Of a DNA stretch of 64,000 nucleotides, positions 8,840 to 17,624 are shown in pieces. The stretch spans positions 248,001-312,000 of the forward strand of contig NZ_QXED01000007.1 of the NCBI RefSeq assembly GCF_003583365.1. Reading direction: 5' to 3'. A program made the translations under genes and the position numbers. The stretch is from Fibrisoma montanum (GTDB taxonomy: Bacteria; Bacteroidota; Bacteroidia; Cytophagales; Spirosomataceae). The number at the start of each line of letters is the position of its first letter. The first letter of the stretch is position 1. The notes under the pieces were generated by a model. The model made no database searches, had not been told where the DNA came from, and saw only the letters and a list, made by a program, of their open reading frames with translations.

Positions 8840-9599
8840 AAACGGTAAACCATTCATCGGCAGGTTTTGACGATGGTGAGACAATGAATTCCATACCGCG
8901 ACACCATGACGACCGACTACCAGTTGCGAGCTGAAGGACACATGTGGCTAACAAATGGGCAATTCAATGATTATTCATCCTGTTATCCAGGACAGTAATA
9001 CCAATGAAGTAGTTTTTGATAGTAGAGGAAATGTACAATTTCTCAAGACCAGTTGTTCTTGAAAATGATATTAACTTAAACCATTAATAGTATAAAGGAG
9101 TGTATCTTTAATTTCGTCCACAGAAACGCTTACTTATTATCAGCATGTACCTTTTGGTAAAGCAGACCTTAGGCCAGTTTAGGACTGATTGCTTTACTTC
9201 AGCGAGGAATTTGAATTAACTACTGTACAAGTTTTGTCTGATTTGTGTGATCCTCGTTTTCAAACTGTTCAGGGCTTTTGTAGCCCAGCGACGAATGCTT
9301 TCTTACTCTGTCATAGTAGGTCTCAATCTAGTCGAAGAGTTCGGTTCGTGCATCATCTACGCTCAAAAACACCCTCTCTTCTAATAACTCCGCCTTCAGG
9401 CGGCCGCTTCGGTCTTTAGGTGGGGCTCTGTTTCCTTCCGCTTACCGAAGATCCCCGCTTCGGCGGACCGATCCCTTTGGTCGGGATGGCAAAATAACCG
9501 GCTTACATGGATCAACTGCCTATCTCTGATTCACATTAACTTTAGCCGACCTAAGCCGACACCGGCGACCGCCTTCAGGGGTTGGGGTATTTCAGAAAC
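8840..9599. other. Gene-poor 760-base gap with short peptide remnants
   Basis: No convincing gene is present. A 35-codon frame at 8955-9062 (containing IQDSNTNEVVFDSRGNVQF) has gene-like composition, and an overlapping frame begins at 8906. These could be relics of a degraded gene. A 76-codon frame at 9189-9419 has a start but no recognisable features, and its second half resembles non-coding sequence. Around 9390-9480 there are short inverted repeats of CCGCTTCGG/CCGAAG type. The motif CCTTCAGGGGTTGGGGT sits at 9572-9588, just past the metallophosphoesterase stop codon. Confidence 0.5.
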
Positions 9600-11459
9600 T
9601 CACGGCTTTGGCTGATACCGCAGCCGGGCCAGTTTTCCATCCATGGTCGTGACCAGCACCTCGTTCCGGCCCAGCGGCCAGACCCGGTTCAGCATGGCGT
9701 TGGACAGTTTGTGTGCCCAGGCTACCTGTTTGCTCTGCCGGTCCACGGCGTAGAGAATACCGTCGTCGGTGGGTACGTAGATGATGCCGTCCCGCTCGGT
9801 AATGGGCGACGGGCTGATCTCGTAGCCGTAGCTGCAGTTCACGTACCATGCCGGTTGTGCCGTATCGGAGCGCGTCGACAACGCCCAGAGCGTATCGTTC
9901 ATGCACTTGACGTAGACCAGCGACTCGTCGGCCGAGACCCCGCTGGCTTCAAACCCTTTATGCTGGTTCGATTTCCAGATTTCCGTACCGGTTCGGGCGT
10001 CGATGGCCGTTACGGTCCGGTCGGGCGTCTGGATGAAAATTCGTCCGTTGGTCAGCACCGGCACCGTAGCGGCCGGCGAGTAGTTGCGGCTCTTGCCGTT
10101 GGTCCATGTCCAGACCGGCTGCCCGTTTTTCTTGTTGAGCGCATAGAGGGACGAGCCCCACGAGCCAACGTACACCCGCTCCTTATCGGCTACGGGCACC
10201 GACTCCACGAAGCCGTTGATGTCGTTGAACGACCACTGTTCGGCCCCGGTCCTGAGCGACAACGCCCGAAATTTCCCTTCGGAACTGCCAATGTACACCA
10301 CCTGGCCGTCAATGAGCGGCCAGGCCACGATGGGTTTACCCGTTTCGACTTGCCAGAGCAGGTTGCCGTTTCGTTTATCGAGGCAGTAGATGGTACCGTC
10401 CGTTGACCCCACCACGACGCGATTCGTCTGCATGGCAGGGGTTGAGTATACCTTTCCGTTCGTGGCAAACCGCCACCGGACGCTGCCATCGGCCAGCGAC
10501 AGGGCCACGATCTGCCCGTTTGTATTCGGGTAAATGGCCAGGTTCTTATCGGCGACAATACCCGCCCCGATGTCGCTGCTGTCCTGTTTTTCCCAAACGG
10601 CGCTCACCTGGGCGTACTGCCGGTTTACCGCGTACGATGGTCGCTCATACGTTTTTGTGTCTTTGCCAAACGAGTGATTTTCCAGCACGATCGTTCGCCA
10701 GGGCGCGGCCGTCTGGCCGGGGGTTTCCCCTACCGCCGGGCTTCTCACGGCAAAATACATGCTGTCGTTCCGCATAGTGACGATGTTGTAGGCACCGACC
10801 GCATCCTTGGCCCGCAGGTTGGAGCGGCCCATCGTCCCGGGAATCCCTTCAAAATCCAGCTTTTTATTTGCATGCCCGTGGCCGCACAGGGCTGCCTGAA
10901 CGTTCGTCTTTTTCAGTTCATCGATCAGCAGGTACCAGTTCGCCAGGGCCGGATCGAGGGGGTAGTGATTCATGAAGATCACCGGCCGGTCGGAGCCTTT
11001 CAGCTTTTCGACTTCTGCCCGCAGCCATAGAACGTCCTCCCGGGCCACCAGTCCCGGCGACATCCGCATATTCGGCCCGCTGCCGCAGCCGATGAAGCGA
11101 TACTTCCCGAAATCGAACGCAAATCGCTCAGCCCCAAACACCTTGCGAAAACTGTTGCAGCCATTCTCCGACCATTTTGTATCGTGGTTACCGGGAAAGA
11201 TGTACCATTTTTTGGTCAGCCCGTCGATGATGCGTCTGGCCGTTACGAACTCCTGTTCCGTGCCGAAATCGGTAACGTCGCCGGTGAACACGACGAAGTC
11301 AATGTCGGATTGGGCGTTGATGTCGTTGACCGTTCGTTGGAGGTCTTCGGCGGCTGTTTCGGGCGCGCCCACGTGCGTATCCGTCACGAACGCAAATCGG
11401 ATCGGCTGCGCCCAGGCGCTCACCGACATACTCAATACGAAAGCAATCAGTCGAATCAT
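9600..11459 (-). CDS. Secreted metallophosphoesterase fused to a PQQ-type beta-propeller
   Basis: The product has 619 residues. A signal peptide (1-17, ending SAWA-Q) leads into a calcineurin-like phosphoesterase domain (about 20-260). Its metal ligands are D27-T-H29, GD61VTD, GN91H92D, the MNHYPLD histidine and GHGH. The second half (about 300-615) is a run of PQQ-like blades with repeats such as VYSTPAMQ, GTIYCLDKRNGNLLWQ, RVYVGSWGSSLYALNKKNG and GTEIWK. The phosphoesterase would hydrolyse a phosphodiester in the periplasm. The propeller probably binds substrate or partners, since no quinone-dehydrogenase residues are evident. It stands alone, with an inverted repeat 12 bases before its start. 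Confidence 0.9.
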   Translation of the reverse strand: MIRLIAFVLSMSVSAWAQPIRFAFVTDTHVGAPETAAEDLQRTVNDINAQSDIDFVVFTGDVTDFGTEQEFVTARRIIDGLTKKWYIFPGNHDTKWSENGCNSFRKVFGAERFAFDFGKYRFIGCGSGPNMRMSPGLVAREDVLWLRAEVEKLKGSDRPVIFMNHYPLDPALANWYLLIDELKKTNVQAALCGHGHANKKLDFEGIPGTMGRSNLRAKDAVGAYNIVTMRNDSMYFAVRSPAVGETPGQTAAPWRTIVLENHSFGKDTKTYERPSYAVNRQYAQVSAVWEKQDSSDIGAGIVADKNLAIYPNTNGQIVALSLADGSVRWRFATNGKVYSTPAMQTNRVVVGSTDGTIYCLDKRNGNLLWQVETGKPIVAWPLIDGQVVYIGSSEGKFRALSLRTGAEQWSFNDINGFVESVPVADKERVYVGSWGSSLYALNKKNGQPVWTWTNGKSRNYSPAATVPVLTNGRIFIQTPDRTVTAIDARTGTEIWKSNQHKGFEASGVSADESLVYVKCMNDTLWALSTRSDTAQPAWYVNCSYGYEISPSPITERDGIIYVPTDDGILYAVDRQSKQVAWAHKLSNAMLNRVWPLGRNEVLVTTMDGKLARLRYQPKP

Positions 11460-11470
11460 TATGTAAAGAG

Positions 11471-11560
11471 TTTAAACGCAGAGATACTGAGGAAGCGCAG
11501 AGGACGCAGCGTATATTTACTTTGCGCTCTCAGCGTATCCTCTGCACCTCTGCGTTTAAA
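11471..11560. repeat. Dispersed inverted repeat with TTTAAACGCAGAG ends, copy 1
   Basis: Perfect 13-base terminal arms, TTTAAACGCAGAG (11471-11483) and CTCTGCGTTTAAA (11548-11560), enclose weaker complementary sequence rich in GCAGAGGA. A related element is found at 49950-50068. Each copy begins just upstream of a minus-strand start codon (12 bases here), so it would be transcribed into that gene's leader. The right arm also encodes the last residues and stop codon of the FecR-like gene. Confidence 0.75.
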
Positions 11561-11970
11561 TAAACGATTAAACTCTTTTTACTTGACCTTAACCGCAACT
11601 TTTGCCCTGATCGATTCATTCGTTCCAGGATCTTAGCCCTTTCAGGATGCGTAGCCCGTCGATCTGCTTTTTCGAGTTCGTGGCTGACCAGGTTCCAGCC
11701 AAGCCAGATGGCATAGGCCAGTAGGGCCACGGTGGCCAATCCCCGGTAAAACCGCATGGGTAAGCGCCGAATCGTCGTTTCGAGCGTCGTCTGGGGTTCC
11801 AGCCGGTGCCAGTTCTTAATCAGCAGCGCCCGCTTCTCGGCCTCCGGGTGCGTAGGCTCAACCGGGGGGTCGAGGGCGTTGTACCAGGCCTCAACCAGCG
11901 CCCGTTCTTCGTCGGTGGCCTGACCATTCTGGTAGTTGGTCAGCAGCGCCAGTAACGTTTCCTTGTCCAT
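11530..11970 (-). CDS. Short FecR-like membrane protein (possibly truncated anti-sigma factor)
   Basis: This 146-residue protein begins like a Bacteroidota FecR anti-sigma factor (LLALLTNYQNGQATDEERAL, then EAWYNAL). It has one membrane helix at about residues 73-92 (FYRGLATVALLAYAIWLGW). Full FecR proteins run to over 300 residues with a periplasmic signalling domain; here only about 50 residues follow the helix. The last ten codons plus stop (YLNAEVQRIR) lie inside the dispersed inverted repeat, which suggests the repeat supplied a new 3' end and truncated the gene. No ECF sigma gene is adjacent. It may be non-functional or a short membrane anchor. Confidence 0.6.
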   Translation of the reverse strand: MDKETLLALLTNYQNGQATDEERALVEAWYNALDPPVEPTHPEAEKRALLIKNWHRLEPQTTLETTIRRLPMRFYRGLATVALLAYAIWLGWNLVSHELEKADRRATHPERAKILERMNRSGQKLRLRSSKKSLIVYLNAEVQRIR

Positions 11971-12122
11971 CTGGGAATCGGGTCAGGCAGGCCCCTCCTG
12001 CCAGCCTTCATATAGCCTGACGGACAACTCGGAAAATACCCTAATGGACGGTCGTTAAGGATTCGTTAAGACTACTCCAAGCTCCTTCAGGGGTTTGGGG
12101 TGATGATAGGATCTCCCTTTCT

Positions 12123-12872
12123 TCACAGCGGCCTTCCCGACAGCCGGAGCGCGTCGAACAATTGCGGAGCGTACTGCTCACTGACCGGAATGGCCGTTCC
12201 ACTCAGGACGATCTGCTGCCTGCGAATGACCTCAATCCGGTTGCAGTCGACAATGAACGAACGATGGATGCGCATGAAGCGCGGGGGCGGCAGCCGCTCC
12301 TCCATCGCTTTGAGCGTCATGCGGGTCAGGATCGGGCGGACCTGGCTGGTGGTGAAAATCTTGACGTAGTCTTTCAGCCCTTCAACGTAGCGAACCGTAT
12401 CGACCTGTACGCGCACCAGCGAATAATCCGCGTTCACGAAAAAATCGTCGACGGCTGAAGCGGCCGACGTACTGACCGCGGGCGGGGCTTCGGGCTGATT
12501 CAGGGCCTGCCGGGCTTTCTGAACGGCCTGTATGAACCGGGTAAACGCGACGGGTTTAAGCAGGTAATCCAGTACGTTGAGGTCGTAGCCGGCCAGGGCG
12601 TACTGTTCATAGGCCGTGACCAGAATAACCAGCGGCCGGTGCGTTAGTCCCTCCAGCAGTTGAGTGCCCGTCAGGCCGGGCATCTGTACGTCGAGGAACA
12701 TCAGCTCGATCGGCGTTCCGTTGTCGGCTTCCTGCTGGAGCGTTTCGAGCGCATCGAAGGCATCGTCGCACGTACGGACCAGTTCCAGCCCGGGCACTTT
12801 CCGGATGTTGTCGGCCAGCAAGGCCAGGGCCAGGGGTTCATCGTCAACGGCAATGCAGCGAATGGATTTCAT
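12123..12872 (-). CDS. LytTR-family response regulator
   Basis: The protein has 249 residues. A receiver domain (1-120) carries the acidic pocket D10-D11 in AVDDEPLA and the phospho-acceptor Asp61 in LMFLDVQMPG. After a linker, a C-terminal LytTR DNA-binding domain (about 145-245) shows VNADYSLVRVQVDTVRYVEGLKDYV-type strands, MRIHRSFIVDCNRIE and the final strand LSGTAIPVSEQY. It starts six bases after the stop codon of a LytS-type kinase, so the two form one operon and a cognate pair. Targets are unknown; proteins of this class regulate from promoter-proximal direct repeats. Confidence 0.94.
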   Translation of the reverse strand: MKSIRCIAVDDEPLALALLADNIRKVPGLELVRTCDDAFDALETLQQEADNGTPIELMFLDVQMPGLTGTQLLEGLTHRPLVILVTAYEQYALAGYDLNVLDYLLKPVAFTRFIQAVQKARQALNQPEAPPAVSTSAASAVDDFFVNADYSLVRVQVDTVRYVEGLKDYVKIFTTSQVRPILTRMTLKAMEERLPPPRFMRIHRSFIVDCNRIEVIRRQQIVLSGTAIPVSEQYAPQLFDALRLSGRPL

Positions 12873-12878
12873 GAGGAG

Positions 12879-14009
12879 TCAGCGAAGTTTGAGCAGCAGG
12901 GATACTTCATACCAGCCCCCCGCCCGGCTGGTTTCGAGGTAATGGTCAGGATACAGCAGTTTCAGCCGTCGCTGCACGTTTTTCAGGCCGATGCCCGACC
13001 CGACCAGCGTTCCACCCGAGGGCGCTTCAGCCACCGCCGACAACCGGCCCGATGGGCTTTGCCGCGCGTTGCCGGCCGAAACGGGTTCGGTGGTATCGGG
13101 TACCGGCGAATCGGCGACCTTATTCCGGACGTTGAACCACAGCATCGCGCCCATCATCCGCAGCCGGATTTCGACCACGGCGGGCGACCCGGCCATGTGG
13201 ATGTGCCGCCCCGTCCCGTGTTTAAACGCGTTTTCGACAAACGGAATCAGCAGCATCGGCTCGATACCCATGGCCGGATTCAGGCCTTCGACCTGGTACT
13301 GCACCTGCACTTTATGCCCCAGCCGGAGCTTTTCGAGGTTGATAAAATCTTCGAGGTAGCTGACTTCGCGCTCGATGGGCACCCGTTCCCCGTCGGAGTC
13401 GTAGAGCATGTAGCGCATCAGCCCCGCCAGTTGGATCGTAACGGGCTCGACCGATTCGGGCCGCAACCGCGCCAGCGATACGATGCTGTTCAGGATGTTG
13501 AACAAAAAGTGCGGGCTGATCTGCGACCGCAGAAACGCCAGTTCGGATTTCAGCCGCTCGTTTTCCTGCTCTTTCTGATCCTGCTGCCGTTGGTGATAGT
13601 CGTTCAGCACTTTGTAGGTAGTACTGATCGACAGCACAAAAACGGCCGGAATGATCGACGCCAGCATCATCCGGTAATGAATCTGCATGAGTCCATTCCG
13701 GAGCAGCTGAAACCCGAACGAAAGGCCGACTATCAACACCAGACAACCAACTACAACGAACAGGTAATTCCGCATACCCCGCTTGTCGAGAATGCGCGGA
13801 ATGAACACGTACACGTTGAGGTAAAACAGCCCGACCGTCAGCAGATTAAACAGAACGGGATAAGCCGGTGAGTAGAGCGACAGGTCTGCGGGAGGATCAG
13901 GGGGGCGGATGCTCACGAAAACAGGCAGCACCACGAAGGCCGCCCAGAACAGCAGGAGCAGCAGACGTCGGCCCGTTCGGGGCAACCGGAATGAGTGCAG
14001 AACAGTCAT
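12879..14009 (-). CDS. LytS-type sensor histidine kinase (His_kinase family)
   Basis: This 376-residue membrane kinase has four predicted helices (about 15-33, 50-70, 82-103, 114-131). A coiled coil (135-160) leads to the His_kinase domain, with phospho-acceptor His167 in SPHFLFNILNSI. The ATPase domain follows, with VPIEREVSYLEDFINLEKLR, IPFVENAFKHG and SGIGLKNVQRRLKLLYP. There is no separate periplasmic sensor domain, so it probably senses membrane state or small hydrophobic signals. Its stop codon is six bases before the LytTR regulator gene, its evident partner. An insertion rich in Ser, Pro and Gly around residues 295-340 lies between ATPase motifs. Confidence 0.93.
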   Translation of the reverse strand: MTVLHSFRLPRTGRRLLLLLFWAAFVVLPVFVSIRPPDPPADLSLYSPAYPVLFNLLTVGLFYLNVYVFIPRILDKRGMRNYLFVVVGCLVLIVGLSFGFQLLRNGLMQIHYRMMLASIIPAVFVLSISTTYKVLNDYHQRQQDQKEQENERLKSELAFLRSQISPHFLFNILNSIVSLARLRPESVEPVTIQLAGLMRYMLYDSDGERVPIEREVSYLEDFINLEKLRLGHKVQVQYQVEGLNPAMGIEPMLLIPFVENAFKHGTGRHIHMAGSPAVVEIRLRMMGAMLWFNVRNKVADSPVPDTTEPVSAGNARQSPSGRLSAVAEAPSGGTLVGSGIGLKNVQRRLKLLYPDHYLETSRAGGWYEVSLLLKLR

Positions 14010-14202
14010 ACGTTTACCTAACGATTCCAGGACAGAATCCTGCCGTTAACACAGCAAAAGTGCGACCAAATCCCCGAATGTGTCGATGAGCCGGCCCACC
14101 CGCGCGATTGTTCAGGTTGGGACTTTGTGACTTTTGTGCAAACACCTGCGATCAGATTCTGAACCTGACCGCTCCACCACCCAGTACGGCGTGGGGGCCA
14201 GA

Positions 14203-15729
14203 TCACCGCAGGCTGGTTTCTCGTTTGATCAGCGACAGGGCTTTTTCCAGGTCGAGGTCCTCCCGGTGGGCGATGGCGTCCGGGGTGTATTCAACGGGAA
14301 AATCAGGCATAACGCCGTGGCCGTCGACGGGGTTACGCGAGGGCGTGACCAGCCGCATCCACGGAAACTGCAGCACGATGTTGGAGTTGGGCAGGGTAAG
14401 TTTCTGATTCGTGCCCCCTCCGCAGCCTAGTTCGGTACCGCCCGTTTCGCGACCGATGAACACCGTTCGCGGACGAGCCACCCGCAGCGCAGCCGCGAAG
14501 TTGGCACCGTTCGAGAACGTACCGCCGTCGATCAGGACGTACAGATTCCCCCGAAACCGGTCGTGGCGGGCAACACGCTGGTAACCCGTGATGCGGCCGA
14601 CTTCTTTCCGAAAATCGAAGTAATACCATTGCCCGATCCGGCGACTGGGACCGAACGTAGCGAAGTAGCTGCGGGTCAGGTCAGAATCAAACTGGTCTTT
14701 AAAGCGGTTTTTTCCGGGATTAGGTACTTTCGCGATGACACGCTGGAGAAACACATACGACGTATCGGCGAGGTACGACAGCAGGTTGTTGATGATGCGC
14801 ACATCCCCGCCGTGGTTCCGCCGGATGTCGAGAATCAGGTGGCGGACGCCTTTGCGGGTCAGGGTCCGGAACGCTTCGCGGTAATATTCTTCGTCGTTGT
14901 ATTCCAGCGCGTTCACCGTCAGTACGGCCGTCAGGGAATCGTTCAGCAGGCGCAGGTTCAGGTAACTCCGTTTGTGCGCTTCCTCTTTTTCGCGGGCCAG
15001 GGCTTTTTCTTCCTCATCGGTGAGTTTACGCGCCGGCTCATCGGTTTTTTTGGGCTCTTCGGGTTTGGGCTTTGCCGCAACGGTCAGGGTCCGACGCGTA
15101 CCGTTGGGAGTCAGCACGCTCAGGGTGTACGGTCCCGGCCAGCGGTACACCCACCAGCAAACATCCTCAAAAACGTCGTATTCGTTCAGAAAGAACTCTT
15201 TCCAGGTCTGATTATAGCCGTCGCCGTTCCACGTATTCAGCCCGGTTCTGATGATCTCGGCGATGGGAACGCCATTGATCGACAGCAGTTCGGAGCCGAT
15301 GGCCAGCGTTGAATCGGTCGACGTATTGGCCACGACCCAGGCCCGGCCTTTGCGAACGAACACATCAAACGGCAGATGAACCAGCCGGGGGCGGTTGCCG
15401 GCCGATTTATAGTCCTCGCTGTGTTCCAGTTGGGTGTGACCACAGCGGATGCGGCAGATCAGCGGGTACAGCCGGTTGATGAACTCCTGCTCAGTCAGCG
15501 GCTGATTGAGCGACGCCAGGGTCTGGTTGAAAGCCGCGTTCATAGAGTCCCGGGGTGTATACCAGTACAGACTCGGGTGCAGCTCTTCGAGAGCGGCCCG
15601 CATGAGCCTGAAATCGGCCCGCAAGTCCTTCACCGAAAGCTTTCGATTCGGATTATACCCTTTCAGGAATTGAGCCGCCAGTTGGTTACTGGCCAGCAGG
15701 CATAAAAGCAGATAGACGTATGGCTTCAC
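14203..15729 (-). CDS. Secreted S41-family (C-terminal processing type) peptidase
   Basis: I place the start at the GTG at 15729, giving 508 residues and a clean signal peptide (VKPYVYLLLCLLASNQLAAQ); there is no ATG in frame, and the longest frame uses a TTG at 15777. The N-terminal half contains the helical region (DFRLMRAALEELHPSLYWY) and a PDZ-like segment (LAIGSELLSINGVPI). The S41 core shows LILDIRRNHGGD, the catalytic serine region IDGGTFSNGANFAA, and GRETGGTELGCGGG. A highly charged stretch (PKPEEPKKTDEP, then EEEKALAREKEEAHKR) interrupts residues 255-290. It is a periplasmic or exported serine peptidase of unknown substrate, encoded after a membrane hydroxylase. Confidence 0.88.
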   Translation of the reverse strand: MKPYVYLLLCLLASNQLAAQFLKGYNPNRKLSVKDLRADFRLMRAALEELHPSLYWYTPRDSMNAAFNQTLASLNQPLTEQEFINRLYPLICRIRCGHTQLEHSEDYKSAGNRPRLVHLPFDVFVRKGRAWVVANTSTDSTLAIGSELLSINGVPIAEIIRTGLNTWNGDGYNQTWKEFFLNEYDVFEDVCWWVYRWPGPYTLSVLTPNGTRRTLTVAAKPKPEEPKKTDEPARKLTDEEEKALAREKEEAHKRSYLNLRLLNDSLTAVLTVNALEYNDEEYYREAFRTLTRKGVRHLILDIRRNHGGDVRIINNLLSYLADTSYVFLQRVIAKVPNPGKNRFKDQFDSDLTRSYFATFGPSRRIGQWYYFDFRKEVGRITGYQRVARHDRFRGNLYVLIDGGTFSNGANFAAALRVARPRTVFIGRETGGTELGCGGGTNQKLTLPNSNIVLQFPWMRLVTPSRNPVDGHGVMPDFPVEYTPDAIAHREDLDLEKALSLIKRETSLR

Positions 15730-15778
15730 GACAAACACCTTTCCAGCCGAACAGCCGACCGGTTTTAATCCCGGCAAC

Positions 15779-16639
15779 TCAGTTTGCCGGTACGTTAGCG
15801 TTCTCTTTAAACGGCACCTCCCCTACCGGCGGCCGGTATGGCTGGAATGGCATCTTCAGCAACCCACCGATGTGCGAATGCTCATGCGGCTCGGGGTGCG
15901 TATCAATACCGTATTGTATGGCGTTGCTGGGCATCTCGTGATACGTCCCGAACAGCCGGTCCCAATATGGGAAAATATTGCCGTAGTTGGTGTTCGTCAC
16001 CGGCAGAACGTAGTGGTGGTGCACATGGTGCATGTTCGGCGTAACGATCACCAGCCCCAGCACCCTGTCGAGCCAGCGGGGCAGTTCAATATTGGCGTGG
16101 TTAAACTGCGACAGAATTACCGACAGCGACTGGTACAGAAACACCAGCCACATCGGCGCACCCGTTACCAGCACGGCCAGGACCGTGAACACGAACCGGA
16201 TCACGCTCTCGCCGGGATGGTGGCGGTTGGCGGTGGTCGTGTCGACGTACGTATCAGTATGGTGAATCAGGTGAAAGCGCCACAGAAATTTGACGCTATG
16301 CTCGGTCCAGTGGGGCAGCCAGGCCCCGATCAGGTCCAGCACCAACAGCCCCACAATCGCTTCGGCCCACAACGGCAACTGCGCCCATGGCAGCAGACCG
16401 ACGCCGTTCCGTACGGCCCAGTCGCTGGTCTGGAGCAGCATAAACGCCAGCACAAAGTTGATTACGATGGTCGTCAGCGTAAAGAATAGGTTGATGCCCG
16501 CATGGTGCCATTTCTGGTAACTGAAGCGAAACAGCGGCACGGCACTTTCGACCAGCCAGAAGAGCGTGATGCCCCCCACCAGAATCAGGCTTCGGTGCGA
16601 TGATGGAATGTGCTCAAAGTAATTAACCAAACGCTCCAT
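15779..16639 (-). CDS. Sterol desaturase / fatty-acid hydroxylase superfamily membrane protein
   Basis: This 286-residue integral membrane di-iron oxygenase has helices at about 17-35, 45-70, 92-108, 145-160 and 163-178. The histidine clusters expected for the di-iron site are complete: H110-WTE-H114, H123-LI-H126H127, H140H141 and HH(204-205)V-HHH(207-209). The family hydroxylates or desaturates lipid, sterol or carotenoid chains using O2. The substrate cannot be read from sequence. Its stop codon lies 50 bases before the S41 peptidase start on the same strand, so the two may be co-transcribed. Confidence 0.9.
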   Translation of the reverse strand: MERLVNYFEHIPSSHRSLILVGGITLFWLVESAVPLFRFSYQKWHHAGINLFFTLTTIVINFVLAFMLLQTSDWAVRNGVGLLPWAQLPLWAEAIVGLLVLDLIGAWLPHWTEHSVKFLWRFHLIHHTDTYVDTTTANRHHPGESVIRFVFTVLAVLVTGAPMWLVFLYQSLSVILSQFNHANIELPRWLDRVLGLVIVTPNMHHVHHHYVLPVTNTNYGNIFPYWDRLFGTYHEMPSNAIQYGIDTHPEPHEHSHIGGLLKMPFQPYRPPVGEVPFKENANVPAN

Positions 16640-16814
16640 GGCTTTCTTTGAAACAGACTATTTGTTCTTACACTATTACAAATATAACGTCTGGATACCA
16701 AAGGTGTTTCACGCCGACCCAGTTTATCACGTCGTTTACTGCCCGATGCGGGAAGATCGGTATCCGTTTCAATTCGACAGGTAGGGATGATTGATCGGTG
16801 GGTTGTGATGAAGC

Positions 16815-16865
16815 GTTCAGGACAGAAAGCCCGGTTACTCTGGTAAGACAGTAACCCGCCCTGAA
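16815..16865 (-). terminator. Hairpin downstream of the 16872 lipoprotein gene
   Basis: GGTTACT and AGTAACC pair around a nine-base loop. An outer TTCAGG/CCTGAA pairing extends the stem with a bulge. The structure ends a few bases past the stop codon of the minus-strand lipoprotein gene, consistent with a terminator for it. The rest of the 16640-16871 gap contains the promoter side of the hydroxylase gene and no other recognisable element. Confidence 0.5.
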
Positions 16866-16871
16866 CAGTTG

Positions 16872-17327
16872 CTACCGGCTTTCGCCATTTTGCCGCTGCC
16901 AGACAAAACAGGCCGGGTCCGCGCCCTGTCGTTGAACAAAGCTAAAGAACATCGAAGACAGCGCCCGACCTCCGCAGTTGGTCTCGACTTTGACGATGAT
17001 TTTTGGCGAATCCTTCAGAATGGAATCCGGTACAACAACAGTCTCCGTCCCGACCAGGATTTTCTCCGGGAGAGCCGCCAGGTTGCTGTTCATCGACGTA
17101 TCGGGCTGGGTAAACACCGACCAGGTAAACTGACTGGGGTCCGGCTGGGCGGTTTCGCCGGATGCAATCAGCGTCAGCCCGCGACTGGGGTCATAACAAC
17201 TGTTCTGCGCCGAAACCCGTTCGACCGGCGTACACGTGGGTAGTTCATCATTAAGCGTACAGCCTGCGAGACCCGTACAGATCAAAAAGACGCCGAAGAA
17301 ACCCGGCTGATGCTGAAGCCTGAACAT
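16872..17327 (-). CDS. Small secreted lipoprotein of unknown function
   Basis: This 151-residue protein has a lipoprotein signal (FFGVFLICTGLAGC; lipobox Cys at about residue 23). The mature part has a beta-rich pattern resembling a single PKD- or Ig-like domain (GLTLIASGE, FTWSVF, IIVKVETNCGG). It has Cys residues near positions 32, 44, 122 and 139. I do not recognise a family. It is followed by a hairpin and preceded by a 114-bp palindromic repeat. The second lipoprotein gene nearby (17625-18011) is unrelated in sequence. Probably outer-membrane anchored. Confidence 0.6.
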   Translation of the reverse strand: MFRLQHQPGFFGVFLICTGLAGCTLNDELPTCTPVERVSAQNSCYDPSRGLTLIASGETAQPDPSQFTWSVFTQPDTSMNSNLAALPEKILVGTETVVVPDSILKDSPKIIVKVETNCGGRALSSMFFSFVQRQGADPACFVWQRQNGESR

Positions 17328-17425
17328 ACCGTTGAGTCAGTGATGATTCCGAAGTAACAAAATACACGCCATAGTTACCCGGATTTCTCTATAAATTCGA
17401 TCATATAACCTTGTTATAGCAGTTT

Positions 17426-17539
17426 TACCCCAAACCGGTACGCCGGATCGCCCTGAAGGGCTTAGCGCTGCTCGGCCAGAATACGTGAAATCAGCAGCGC
17501 TAAACCCTTCAGGGCGATCCGGCGTGCCGGTTTGGGGTA
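17426..17539. repeat. 114-bp near-perfect palindrome (47-base arms)
   Basis: Left arm 17426-17472 and right arm 17493-17539 match at 45 of 47 positions around a 20-base loop. The arms begin with TACCCCAAACCGG and contain CGCCCTGAAGGG and TTAGCGCTGCT. It lies between two unrelated lipoprotein genes. Frames running through it on both strands repeat a peptide like PSGRSGVPVWG and are artefacts of the palindrome. The size and symmetry fit a REP-like or MITE-like dispersed element, or a very strong bidirectional RNA hairpin. Confidence 0.85.
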
Positions 17540-17624
17540 GTGTCCGCGAAAGGCACGCTATCGCCTTTTTAATCATTCTCAAATCAGTACAGGCTAGTTT
17601 GCGACGGTTCAAAATGACCTGCCC

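Noticed and set aside
12660-13871. 403-codon plus-strand frame opposite the LytS-type kinase
   Set aside because: It runs antisense to a kinase with all motifs, and its own product is rich in Gln, His and Arg without features.
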